Positions 8,811 to 16,593 of a stretch of DNA of 23,726 nt are shown one piece after another. Each line of letters starts with the position of its first letter. The stretch's first letter is position 1. Below the pieces are notes generated by a model. It saw only the letters and a program-made list of their open reading frames with translations. It did not search any database and had not been told where the DNA came from. The DNA comes from JBBDIK01 sp964640385. Lineage in GTDB: Bacteria > Actinomycetota > UBA4738 > JBBDHU01. The position numbers and the translations under genes are program-made. The stretch covers positions 1-23,726 of the forward strand of contig CAZXFL010000025.1 in NCBI GenBank assembly GCA_964640385.1. The letters are read 5' to 3'.

Positions 8811-8879
8811 GGGCAGCCTCGGAGGTCGGGTCGACGCGCGGCATGATACACAAGGTGCGGAACGGCCCAGGGGAGCAGG
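8811..8879. promoter_or_regulatory. Divergent promoter region, crotonase / MFS
   Basis: This 69-nt gap separates two diverging genes. At 8843-8848 the minus strand reads TATCAT, a good -10 for the crotonase run, with a weak CTGGGC 17 nt upstream. The same spot on the plus strand reads GATACA (8845-8850), a possible -10 for the MFS gene. The two promoters would overlap, so the genes may be alternately expressed. Confidence 0.4.
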
Positions 8880-10052
8880 GTGAGAGAGGCCACAACGGTG
8901 CGTGACACGAAACGTGGCATCGCGCCGCTCGCCGCGACCTACGTGGTCTTCGGCTGGTTCTGGGGCTGCATCGCGGTCGTCCTCGCGAACCTCCAGGCGG
9001 CCAACGACCTCTCGTCCGGCAAGCTCGGGTTGTACCTGAGCTTCACGAGCATCACCGGGATCGTCACGATGACCGCCGTCGCCCCACGCCTGGAGCATCT
9101 CCCGCGCCACGTCACGATCCCGGCGTCCCTGGCCCTCCACGGACTGGGGGCGCTCCTGCTCGCGACGCTCTCGCCATCGTTGCTCCCCCTCGCGTTCCTC
9201 ATGATCGGCCTCGGGACCGGGATGGTCGACGTCCTCGTGAACGCCGTGGGATACGAGAGCGAGGTGCGGACGCAACGCCCGGTCCTGCAGTGGGTCCACA
9301 TGTCCTACAGCCTCGGTGCCGGAGTCGGTGCGCTGGTCACCGGCGCCATCCTGACGGCGGGGGCCTCGTTCCGGAACGCACTCGTCCTCGCATTCGTCCT
9401 CCAACTGGTCGTCGCCGGCGCCGTCACGGCATCCAGGGCCTTGCGGGCGGTCCCGGCACGCGAGCGGTCCGAGACCACGTTCTCGCTGACGGCGTTCCGG
9501 CGCTGGCCCTGGCTGCTCGTCCCGGCACTGATCGTCGGCAGTGCGTTCTTCGTCGAAGGATCGATGGACGTCTGGTCCGGCGTGTACCTGCGCAAGACCC
9601 TCGGCGCGTCGGTCATGGCCGCGGCCGTCGGGTTCGCCGCATTCGCGTTCGCCACGTCGGCCGGTCGCGCGCTCGCGGCCAAGACCCTGTTCGGGCTCGG
9701 GTATCGGACAACGGTGATCGCGTCGGGCCTGGGTGCGGTGCTCGCCGGTGCGGTCGCCGCCACGGCCCCCAACACGACGGTGGCCGGGGGCGCGTACCTC
9801 GTCCTCGGCTTCTGCCTGTCGGCGGCCGCGCCCGCTGCCTTCGGGTCGGTTCAGGGCGGGAACGCAGGCATCGCGATCGCCGCCGTCACGACCGTTGGCT
9901 ACGCCGGCTTCGTCGTCGGGCCCCCGTTCATGGGCTGGATGGCCGACGCGACCGGGAACTTCCGGATCACGATGGTCGTGATCACGGTGGCCACGCTCGG
10001 GGTGCTGATCGGCGGGCTCCTCACCCGGAAGCGGGAGCCGGCCGACCAGTGA
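8880..10052 (+). CDS. MFS transporter
   Basis: A 390-residue membrane protein with about twelve hydrophobic helices in two six-helix halves joined by a basic loop (RALRAVPARERSETTFSLTAFRRW). It begins LAATYVVFGWFWGCIAVVLANLQ and shows MFS features such as MIGLGTGMVDVLVNA in the N-half and VVGPPFMGWMADATGNFRIT in the C-half. It probably moves a small metabolite or drug across the membrane by proton coupling. The start is uncertain: GTG at 8880 has GGGGAG only 4 nt upstream, whereas GTG at 8898 has GAGAGG at a better 8-nt spacing. The gene ends 34 nt before the first PAS-PucR gene and is probably co-transcribed with it, so its substrate may be linked to what that regulator senses. Confidence 0.88.
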   Translation: MREATTVRDTKRGIAPLAATYVVFGWFWGCIAVVLANLQAANDLSSGKLGLYLSFTSITGIVTMTAVAPRLEHLPRHVTIPASLALHGLGALLLATLSPSLLPLAFLMIGLGTGMVDVLVNAVGYESEVRTQRPVLQWVHMSYSLGAGVGALVTGAILTAGASFRNALVLAFVLQLVVAGAVTASRALRAVPARERSETTFSLTAFRRWPWLLVPALIVGSAFFVEGSMDVWSGVYLRKTLGASVMAAAVGFAAFAFATSAGRALAAKTLFGLGYRTTVIASGLGAVLAGAVAATAPNTTVAGGAYLVLGFCLSAAAPAAFGSVQGGNAGIAIAAVTTVGYAGFVVGPPFMGWMADATGNFRITMVVITVATLGVLIGGLLTRKREPADQ

Positions 10053-10086
10053 GCGCTGCAACGCAACCATTCCGAGGAGATCCGCG

Positions 10087-11763
10087 ATGAGCGACGCGTC
10101 ACGCGGTCCGGCGCTTGAGGAGCTCAAGCAACGGCTGATGGAGGAGGCCGCCCGGTACCAGGCGTTGGTCGAACACATCCCGGCGATCATCTACCTCGAC
10201 CTCCCCCAGGAAGACGAGACCCTCTATGTGAGCCCACAGCTCGAGCAGATCCTCGATGTCGAGCCAAGGCGCTACATCGAAGAGGACGACGACCTGTGGG
10301 TCGCGATGCTGCACCCGGACGACCGTGATCGGGTCCTGCTCGAATACGAGGACTTCCTGGAGCGGGGCGGACCAGACATCGGTGACTACCGGATGGTCCG
10401 GCCTGACGGACGCGTCGTCTGGATCCGCGACCGTTCCAAGCCCGTGAGAGATGAACACGGCCGCGTGGTCATCGAGCAGGGCGTCATGTTCGACATCACC
10501 GAGTTCAAGGAGGCCGAAGCGATCCGGGAACGCGAGGTCCGGCTCCTCAAGCACGTCGAGGAGATCGGGCGCGACTTCACCGAACTGGTGATGCGCGAGG
10601 CGGGCATCCGCGCCATCCTCAGTCGCTTGTCCGATATCGCACGCAACCCGGTCGTCCTCGAAGACGCCGCGCATCAGCTGGTCGAGTTCACGGCGCACGA
10701 CACCCCGGTCGATGAGGTGCTGGCCACGTGGGAGACGCACTCGCGCACCGGTCACGAGGACCGCCCGGGCGGCGGCGCGAGGATCGAGGAGGGCGACCCC
10801 GTCTGCGCCTGGGTTCCCATCGCCCTCCGCGACGGCGCGTGGGGACGCCTACATCTCCTGGAGATCGAGGAACCATCGGACGAGGTCGACCTCCTCGCCC
10901 TCGACCGAGCCGCAGCATCGCTCGGATTGTCGCTCCTGCTCCAGCGCGACGCCGCGAACCGCGCCGAGCGCGCCGGCAGTGCCTTCGTCGCGGACCTCGT
11001 GCAGGATCGCTACGGCTCGGCCAAAGAGATCCTGCAGCGCGCCCGCGCACTCGGAACCGACCTTTCCAAGCGCGCACTCGGGGCGCTGGCCGTTCAGCCG
11101 CGCGATGCGCTTCCTGCCGAACGCGAACGCCAGCAGCTCCGCTGGAACCTGCTGGAGGAGACCCGGGCCGCAGCAGCGGCGGCCGGGGCCGCCTGCCTCG
11201 CCGCACTCGAGGGTGATCAGGTCCTGGCGGTCATCGGCGCCCACGACGGCGACATCCGGGAGGCACTGGATGGTATCGGCTCAGAAGCGTTGCAGCGCAT
11301 CGAGGAACGGTTCGACCTCGCGGCCGTCGCCGGCGCCAGCTCGGCCGACGGGCCGGCGGACCTGGGCCGGTCGCTCCTGCAGGCCGGCGAGGCGGCGAGC
11401 TACGGCGGACGCTCGGGCGGCGGCGTTCACCACTTCAGCGATCTCGGCATCCATCACCTGCTGGCACAGCTTTCCGACGGGCCGGCGCTGGCTCGGTTCG
11501 TGGAATCCGAACTGGCGCCCCTGCTCACTCACGACGCCCGGAGCTCCTCGCCCTTGATCCCGACCCTGCGCATCTACCTCGCGAACGGTGGACGGAAGTC
11601 GCCGAGCGCGCGCGAACTGCACATCGAACGGCGCTCGCTGTACCACCGACTCGCGCGCATCGAGAAGCTGCTTGGCCGGAAGTTGGATGACGCCGAAACG
11701 CGCGTCAAGCTCGACGTCGCGGTTCGGGGGCTCGATCTGTTGCGCGCGCGATCACGCACCTGA
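10087..11763 (+). CDS. PAS domain-containing PucR-family transcriptional regulator (paralogue 1)
   Basis: A 558-residue DNA-binding regulator. Residues about 22-142 form a PAS fold of the PAS_3 type (ARYQALVEHIPAIIYLD, LHPDD, VRPDGRVVWIRDR, GVMFDITEFKEAE). A short helical linker follows, then a PucR/GAF-like region (about 175-290, RNPVVLEDAAHQL and VPIALRDGAWGRLHL). Next is a degenerate GGDEF-like CdaR region (about 300-450, ILQRARALGTDLSKRALGALAV), and a C-terminal PucR HTH_30 (about 490-552, LANGGRKSPSARELHIERRSLYHRLARIEKLLG). GAGGAG lies 7 nt before the ATG. PucR/CdaR proteins usually activate catabolic genes in response to the substrate; PAS input is not the usual arrangement. It follows the MFS gene by 34 nt and precedes a paralogue by 59 nt. 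Confidence 0.9.
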   Translation: MSDASRGPALEELKQRLMEEAARYQALVEHIPAIIYLDLPQEDETLYVSPQLEQILDVEPRRYIEEDDDLWVAMLHPDDRDRVLLEYEDFLERGGPDIGDYRMVRPDGRVVWIRDRSKPVRDEHGRVVIEQGVMFDITEFKEAEAIREREVRLLKHVEEIGRDFTELVMREAGIRAILSRLSDIARNPVVLEDAAHQLVEFTAHDTPVDEVLATWETHSRTGHEDRPGGGARIEEGDPVCAWVPIALRDGAWGRLHLLEIEEPSDEVDLLALDRAAASLGLSLLLQRDAANRAERAGSAFVADLVQDRYGSAKEILQRARALGTDLSKRALGALAVQPRDALPAERERQQLRWNLLEETRAAAAAAGAACLAALEGDQVLAVIGAHDGDIREALDGIGSEALQRIEERFDLAAVAGASSADGPADLGRSLLQAGEAASYGGRSGGGVHHFSDLGIHHLLAQLSDGPALARFVESELAPLLTHDARSSSPLIPTLRIYLANGGRKSPSARELHIERRSLYHRLARIEKLLGRKLDDAETRVKLDVAVRGLDLLRARSRT

Positions 11764-11786
11764 ACCCTTCCGCGCATGCTGCGGCG

Positions 11787-11822
11787 TCGTCACCATGCGC
11801 GTCCGCGTGCTATACCCGTCGG
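11787..11822 (+). promoter_or_regulatory. Candidate leaderless promoter of the second PAS-PucR gene
   Basis: TCGTCA (11787-11792) and TATACC (11811-11816) are separated by 18 nt and resemble -35/-10 boxes. Six nucleotides separate the -10 from the GTG at 11823, and no Shine-Dalgarno sequence precedes that start. Transcription would begin at or next to the start codon. Confidence 0.45.
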
Positions 11823-13559
11823 GTGAGCCGGCCCCAGCCCGACACCCCCCGCGAACGCGACGACGACTCTCTCCGGCGCCAGTTGCTCGAGACCCAGGCA
11901 CGCTATCAGGCACTCGTCGAACAGATCCCCGCGATCCTCTACGAGGACGTCCCCTCAGACGAGCCCGGTACGTTCGAGTCGACCTACGTCGGACCGCAGA
12001 TCGAGCGCATCCTCGGGATCACTCCAGATGCCTACATCAACGACCCGGTCGACCAGTGGGTAACCCACCTCCATCCGGATGACCAGGCACGGGCGGTTGC
12101 CGAGTATCGGGAAGCGATCGCGGCCGGCGGGCCCCTCGTTCAGGAGTACCGATGGGTTCGCGACGACGGCCGGATCGTCTGGATCCGGGACGAGTTCACG
12201 ATCGTTGCCAAGGAGCCGAGGGAGGCAGGGGGCACGCTCTGCATCCAAGGGGTGATGTTCGACATCACCGAGTTCAAGGACGCCGAGGCCGCCATCGGCC
12301 GTCAGGTCGCCCTCTTGGAGAAGGTCCACGCTATCGGCAAGGAGTTCACCGATCTCGTGCTGCAGGGTGCAGATCTCGGGCATATCCTGCGCGGCGTGTC
12401 GGCCATCGTCGCCGCACCGGTCGTGCTCGAGGACGCCGCGCACCAGGTGGTCGATGTCGCAGGCGAGGCCGACGACGTCGCCGCCGCCCTTCGGACATGG
12501 GACGGCCACTCCCGGGTCGGACACGAGGAACGTGACCACGGCACGGTTCACGCGGAGGAAGGTCCGGCGGTCTGCACCTGGATCCCGATCGCCCTGCGCA
12601 ACCGAGCCTGGGGACGGATCCACGTGCCGGGCAGGCTCCTGGACGATGTCGATCGCTTGGCGCTCGACCGCGCGGCGGCCGCCGTGGCTTTGACCTTGCA
12701 CTCCGAGCAGCACGTCGCTCACCTCACCGACCATGAGCGCGGCGCGCTGATGTCGGACATCTGGGAGGGGCGATTCACCTCGGCCTCGGAGGTCCTCCAG
12801 CGAGCGCGCCGGCTCGGCACGGACCTCGAAGGCCGCACGCTCGTCGCGATGGTCATCGAGCCGGTCAACATCGGGGCCGACAGCCGCGATCTCGCGGAGG
12901 ACGAGCGCCGGCGCGCCCGCGTGGTCATGATCCGGGAAACCCGCGCGGCCATCACCGAGTTCGGCGCAACCGGCCTGTCGGCGCCGGTCGGCGATCGCGT
13001 CCTGGTCATCATCGGGATGGACGCGGCCGACCCGGCCACCGCTCGCAAGGCCGGCGAGCGGATCTGCGAGCGCCTGAGGGAACACGTATCCGCTCTGGTC
13101 GTGTCGGTCGGCCTGTCCGCCGCCGCGGATACGGGATCGCTCCGGCAGGCATTGGCCCAGGCCGACGAGGCGGCAGCGTACGGCGCTCGCGACGCGCGTC
13201 GCTCCACCGTGAACACGTTCGAGGACCTCGGGATCCATCACTTGCTGCTGCGCCTCTCGGACGGCCCCGAACTCGCTCACTTCGTCGAGTCCCAGCTCGC
13301 CCCGTTGATGGACCACGACGCGAAGTCTTCGTCCCCACTGCTCCCCACGCTCCGGGCGTTCCTGGCCAACGGCGGACACAAGGCCGAGACCGCAAGGACC
13401 CTGCACCTCGAACGCCGGTCGCTCTACTACCGCCTCGAGCGGATCGAACGACTCCTCGTCAACGACCTCGACGACCCGGAGACCCGCATCCAGCTCGAGA
13501 TCGCCGTCCGCGGCCTGGACCTCCTCCGGCAGCGCAGCGGCCCGGTCGCCGGAACCTGA
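11823..13559 (+). CDS. PAS domain-containing PucR-family transcriptional regulator (paralogue 2)
   Basis: A 578-residue protein with the same order as paralogue 1: PAS (about 25-155, ARYQALVEQIPAILYED, LHPDDQ, DDGRIVWIRDE, GVMFDITEFKDAE), GAF/PucR-like region with APVVLEDAAHQVVDVAG and WIPIALRNRAWGRIHV, CdaR GGDEF-like region with EVLQRARRLGTDLEGRTLVAMV, and C-terminal HTH_30 with LANGGHKAETARTLHLERRSLYYRLERIERLL. Similarity runs end to end, so this is a tandem gene duplication. The start GTG at 11823 has no ribosome site but a -10 box 6 nt upstream. The gcvT promoter region begins just after its stop, making it a prime candidate regulator of the glycine cleavage operon (inference from position). 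The ligand of the PAS domain is unknown. Confidence 0.9.
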   Translation: MSRPQPDTPRERDDDSLRRQLLETQARYQALVEQIPAILYEDVPSDEPGTFESTYVGPQIERILGITPDAYINDPVDQWVTHLHPDDQARAVAEYREAIAAGGPLVQEYRWVRDDGRIVWIRDEFTIVAKEPREAGGTLCIQGVMFDITEFKDAEAAIGRQVALLEKVHAIGKEFTDLVLQGADLGHILRGVSAIVAAPVVLEDAAHQVVDVAGEADDVAAALRTWDGHSRVGHEERDHGTVHAEEGPAVCTWIPIALRNRAWGRIHVPGRLLDDVDRLALDRAAAAVALTLHSEQHVAHLTDHERGALMSDIWEGRFTSASEVLQRARRLGTDLEGRTLVAMVIEPVNIGADSRDLAEDERRRARVVMIRETRAAITEFGATGLSAPVGDRVLVIIGMDAADPATARKAGERICERLREHVSALVVSVGLSAAADTGSLRQALAQADEAAAYGARDARRSTVNTFEDLGIHHLLLRLSDGPELAHFVESQLAPLMDHDAKSSSPLLPTLRAFLANGGHKAETARTLHLERRSLYYRLERIERLLVNDLDDPETRIQLEIAVRGLDLLRQRSGPVAGT

Positions 13560-13595
13560 GCACACAGCTGGGCACGCAGCCCGTCGTTTGCCCGT

Positions 13596-13610
13596 TGCAC
13601 GTTCCGTGCA
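13596..13610. promoter_or_regulatory. Palindrome upstream of gcvT, candidate operator
   Basis: TGCACG-TTC-CGTGCA is a perfect 6-bp inverted repeat with a 3-nt spacer in the 167-nt gap between the second PAS-PucR gene and gcvT. It lies 48 nt upstream of the likely -10 box (13658), where an activator would bind. A related GCAC/GTGC repeat lies in the promoter of the third PAS-PucR gene. Confidence 0.4.
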
Positions 13611-13657
13611 GCCATCTTCGGAACTGCAGCACGTCTCGCGCCTTGTCGTATCGCTGG

Positions 13658-13672
13658 TACGGTCGCACTATG
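13658..13672 (+). promoter_or_regulatory. Candidate gcv operon -10 box and possible leaderless start
   Basis: TACGGT (13658-13663) fits TAnnnT and lies 6 nt before an ATG (13670) that is in frame with gcvT. This could give a leaderless gcvT form with 19 extra residues, or simply a 57-nt leader ahead of the GTG at 13727. No convincing -35 box is seen. I looked for a glycine riboswitch in this leader and saw none of its conserved core. Confidence 0.35.
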
Positions 13673-13726
13673 GAAGTAAGACCTGATCCAGCGACCCGAG
13701 CCAGCGGCGGAGATAGGGAGGCTTCG

Positions 13727-14857
13727 GTGCCCAAGGGCGACGCCAGCGACACCCGAGCGACCTCGCTCAATGAGCGCCACCAGACCCTCGGCGCTCGCTT
13801 CGTCGACTTCGCGGGCTGGGAGATGCCGGTTCGGTACGGGAGCCTCCTCGAAGAACACAAGGCCGTCCGCGAACGCGCTGGACTCTTCGACGTCTCCCAT
13901 ATGGGTGAGTTCTGGATCGCCGGTCCCGGTGCCGCATCGGGCCTCTCCTTCGCGTTGGTGAGCGACCCGGCTTCCATGGCCGCGGGACGGGCCGAGTACT
14001 CAATGATCTGCGCCCCCGATGGCGGGATCCTCGACGACGTGATCGTGTACCGCGCCGAGGCCGAACGATTCCTCGTCGTCGCCAACGCCTCGAACCGCGA
14101 GGTCGTGGGACGCGAACTCCGCGAGCGGCTCGCCGGATGTGAAGCGACGGTCGAAGACTCCAGCGACGAGACCGCGATGATCGCGATCCAGGGTCCGCGT
14201 TCCCGTGAGATCCTGTCGATGCTGACCCGCACCAACCTCGCGCGGCTGCGCACCTACTGGATCGTGCCGGGGCTCGTGGCCGGACGCCGCACCTTGATCG
14301 CTCGGACCGGGTACACCGGCGAGGACGGTTACGAACTGTTCACGAGGTGGGAGGACGGTCCTCTGGTGTGGGATGCGCTGCTCGAAGCCGGCGACCGTTT
14401 CGGCATCATGCCGATCGGACTCGGAGCACGCGACACCCTCCGGCTCGAGGCAGGTATGCCGCTGTACGGCAACGAGCTCGACGCCGAGACCACACCCTTC
14501 GAAGCGGGCCTGGGCCACGTGGTGAAGTTCGACAAGCGCGGAGACTTCGTCGGACGCGACGCGTTGCTCGGCGCGCGCACGAAGCCACGGCGGGGACTCG
14601 TCGGACTGGTGTTGCACGGCCGGGTCATCGCGCGGCACGGCGAGCCGGTGTTCATCCCGGGCACCGAGGCGCCCTGCGGTCACGTGACCAGCGGTGCGCC
14701 GTCGCCGACCCTGGGCGCCCCGATCGCGATGGCCTCGCTGGACATCGACAAACCCGAACCCGGCACGCTCTTCGAGGTCGAGATCCGCGGACAACGTGAG
14801 GAAGCCGAGACCGTTACGCTGCCCTTCTATCGCCGGACGAAGGAGGAGCAGGCATGA
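13727..14857 (+). CDS. gcvT: Glycine cleavage system T protein (aminomethyltransferase)
   Basis: A 376-residue enzyme that transfers the methylene of the aminomethyl-lipoyl H protein to tetrahydrofolate, releasing ammonia. Diagnostic segments are LNERHQTLGARFVDFAGWEMPVRYG, then HKAVRERAGLFDVSHMGEF. These are followed by the folate/catalytic Asp region PDGGILDDVIVYR, then TGYTGEDGYELF, GLGARDTLRLEAGMPLYGNEL and VGLVL. The frame is open to 13595. I chose GTG 13727 because GGGAGG lies 5 nt upstream and the predicted length matches the family (about 365-375). An in-frame ATG at 13670 is a possible leaderless start. It is the first gene of a four-gene operon and overlaps gcvH by the ATGA quartet. 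Confidence 0.94.
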   Translation: MPKGDASDTRATSLNERHQTLGARFVDFAGWEMPVRYGSLLEEHKAVRERAGLFDVSHMGEFWIAGPGAASGLSFALVSDPASMAAGRAEYSMICAPDGGILDDVIVYRAEAERFLVVANASNREVVGRELRERLAGCEATVEDSSDETAMIAIQGPRSREILSMLTRTNLARLRTYWIVPGLVAGRRTLIARTGYTGEDGYELFTRWEDGPLVWDALLEAGDRFGIMPIGLGARDTLRLEAGMPLYGNELDAETTPFEAGLGHVVKFDKRGDFVGRDALLGARTKPRRGLVGLVLHGRVIARHGEPVFIPGTEAPCGHVTSGAPSPTLGAPIAMASLDIDKPEPGTLFEVEIRGQREEAETVTLPFYRRTKEEQA

Positions 14858-15240
14858 GCATCCCCGAGGAACTTCGATACTCGGACGATCACGAGTGGGT
14901 GCGGGTCGAAGGCGGTGAGGCCGTCGTCGGCATCAGTGCGTTCGCCGTCGAACAGCTCGGCGACATCGTGTTCGTCGAACTTCCGGACCCCGGAGCCACG
15001 TTCGTTGTCGGCGACACCTTCGGCGTGATCGAGTCCGCGAAAGCTGCGAGCGATCTGTTCCTACCGGTCGGCGGCGAGGTCGTCGCCTCGAACCCGGCGC
15101 TGAACGACTCACCGGAACTCGTGAACGACGATCCCTACGGAGAAGGCTGGATGGTGCGGATCACCCTGGCCGACCCCGTGCAGGTCGGATCGTTGAAGGA
15201 TGCGAACGCGTACCGGGCCATGATCGCGGCGGAGGCGTAG
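14854..15240 (+). CDS. gcvH: Glycine cleavage system H protein
   Basis: A 128-residue lipoyl carrier that shuttles the aminomethyl group between P, T and L proteins. The lipoylation site is Lys63 in the conserved GVIESAKAASDLFLP segment. The N-terminal ELRYSDDHEWVRVEG and the C-terminal NDDPYGEGWMVRI are family hallmarks. The ATG overlaps the gcvT stop (ATGA) and the TAG stop is directly followed by the gcvPA GTG, so the four gcv genes are translationally coupled. No lipoyl synthase, lipoate ligase or L protein gene lies in the window. Confidence 0.96.
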   Translation: MSIPEELRYSDDHEWVRVEGGEAVVGISAFAVEQLGDIVFVELPDPGATFVVGDTFGVIESAKAASDLFLPVGGEVVASNPALNDSPELVNDDPYGEGWMVRITLADPVQVGSLKDANAYRAMIAAEA

Positions 15241-16593
15241 GTGCCCTACGGACCCCACACCGACGCCGACCGCGAGCGTATGCTCGCTGCCATCGGCGTG
15301 GACACCGTCGACGCGTTGTTCGCCGACATCCCGGCGGCGGTCCGGGCCGACGGACTCGCGCTCCCGGCAGGCGAGCCGGAGCAGGTCCTGATGCCGGCCC
15401 TCGAACGGTTGTCGGAACGGAACGAGGTCGGCCTCATCAGCTTCCTCGGAGCCGGCACGTACCGGCACCACATCCCCGCGGCCGTGGACGAAATCATCCG
15501 GCGCGGCGAGTTCATGACGGCCTACACGCCGTACCAGCCCGAGGTGAGCCAGGGGACCTTGCAGACGATCTATGAGTACCAATCGTTGATCGCCGAACTC
15601 ACCGGCATGGATGTCGTGTCCGCATCGCATTACGACGGAGCCTCCGCCGCCGCCGAGGCGGCGCTCATGATGCTTCGGGCGACGCACCGAGGGCGCATCC
15701 TCGTCAGCGAGGGCGTGCACCCCAACGTGCGCGAGGTCATCGAGACGTACTTCGCGGACCGGTTCGTGCTCGAGGTCATGCCCCTGGCGGACGACGGCGC
15801 GACGGATCTGGCGGCGCTGCAACGCACCCTGACGGAAGGCGACCCGGTCGCGGGCGTCATGCTCGCGAACCCTAACTTCTTCGGCATCCTCGAGCCCATG
15901 GCGGATGTCGCCGCGCGCGCGCACGATGCCGGTGCTCTGTTCGCCGCGGTGGTGGAACCCACCTCGTTGATGCTGCTGGCCCCGCCCGGCGAGGTCGGCG
16001 CCGACATCGCAACCGCCGAGGGCCAACCGCTCGGCATCCCGTTGCAGTTCGGCGGCCCCTACCTGGGTATCCTGGCCGCGACCCAGAAGCTCGCGCGCCA
16101 GATCCCTGGCCGCCTCGTCGGGAGCGCGCGCGATACGGAGGGTCGGCCGTGCTACGTGATGACGATGCGCGCCCGCGAGCAGGACATCCGCCGGGAGAAG
16201 GCGGCCAGCAACATCTGCACGAACCAAGCGCTGTGTGCACTCGCGGCGACCGTGTACGTCGCGACGGTCGGACCGGACGGCTTGCGGAGCGTGGCCGCCC
16301 AGGGCGCCGAGCGCGCGCACGAGCTCGAGGAGACGCTGACGACGGCCGGGCTTCGCCGGACCCACGCAGGCCCGTACCTGAACGAGTTCGCGATCGACGT
16401 GCCCGACGCCGAGCGCCTGCACGCCGACCTGCGCCGGCGGGGATTCCTTGCCGGCCTCCGACTGGGACCGGCGACCGGCGACGATCGCTACCGCGACTCA
16501 CTCCTGCTCTGCACGACGGAGATGACGACCTCCGACGATGTCGCGGCGTTCGCGGCGGCGGTAACCGAGTCGCTGGCGGAGGTTGCCGCATGA
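15241..16593 (+). CDS. gcvPA: Glycine dehydrogenase (decarboxylating) subunit 1, P protein alpha
   Basis: A 450-residue N-terminal-half P protein. Together with subunit 2 it forms the PLP-dependent decarboxylase that releases CO2 from glycine and loads the H protein. It begins MPYGPHTDADRERMLAAIG and contains FLGAGTYRHHIPAAVDEII, then AYTPYQPEVSQGTLQTIYEYQSL and DGASAAAEAALM. Later come FGGPYLGILA and the C-terminal NICTNQALCALAATVY region, all typical of GcvPA. Length fits subunit 1 (about 440-450). The GTG start abuts the gcvH stop with no gap. Split GcvPA/GcvPB replaces the single-chain P protein of many proteobacteria and most mycobacteria, and is usual in Firmicutes and several deep actinobacterial and chloroflexotal lineages. 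Confidence 0.95.
   Translation: MPYGPHTDADRERMLAAIGVDTVDALFADIPAAVRADGLALPAGEPEQVLMPALERLSERNEVGLISFLGAGTYRHHIPAAVDEIIRRGEFMTAYTPYQPEVSQGTLQTIYEYQSLIAELTGMDVVSASHYDGASAAAEAALMMLRATHRGRILVSEGVHPNVREVIETYFADRFVLEVMPLADDGATDLAALQRTLTEGDPVAGVMLANPNFFGILEPMADVAARAHDAGALFAAVVEPTSLMLLAPPGEVGADIATAEGQPLGIPLQFGGPYLGILAATQKLARQIPGRLVGSARDTEGRPCYVMTMRAREQDIRREKAASNICTNQALCALAATVYVATVGPDGLRSVAAQGAERAHELEETLTTAGLRRTHAGPYLNEFAIDVPDAERLHADLRRRGFLAGLRLGPATGDDRYRDSLLLCTTEMTTSDDVAAFAAAVTESLAEVAA

Noticed and set aside
8811..10190. Upstream extension of the crotonase frame to 732 codons
   Set aside because: The added part is antisense to the MFS gene and reads as low-complexity shadow peptide. The family start and ribosome site are at 8810.
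11955..13565. A 536-codon minus-strand frame over the second PAS-PucR gene
   Set aside because: Shadow of the plus-strand regulator, whose PAS and HTH_30 motifs are unmistakable.
13560..13726. Glycine riboswitch before the gcv operon
   Set aside because: I looked for the conserved glycine aptamer core and its paired stems and saw none; the leader downstream of the likely -10 is only about 57 nt.
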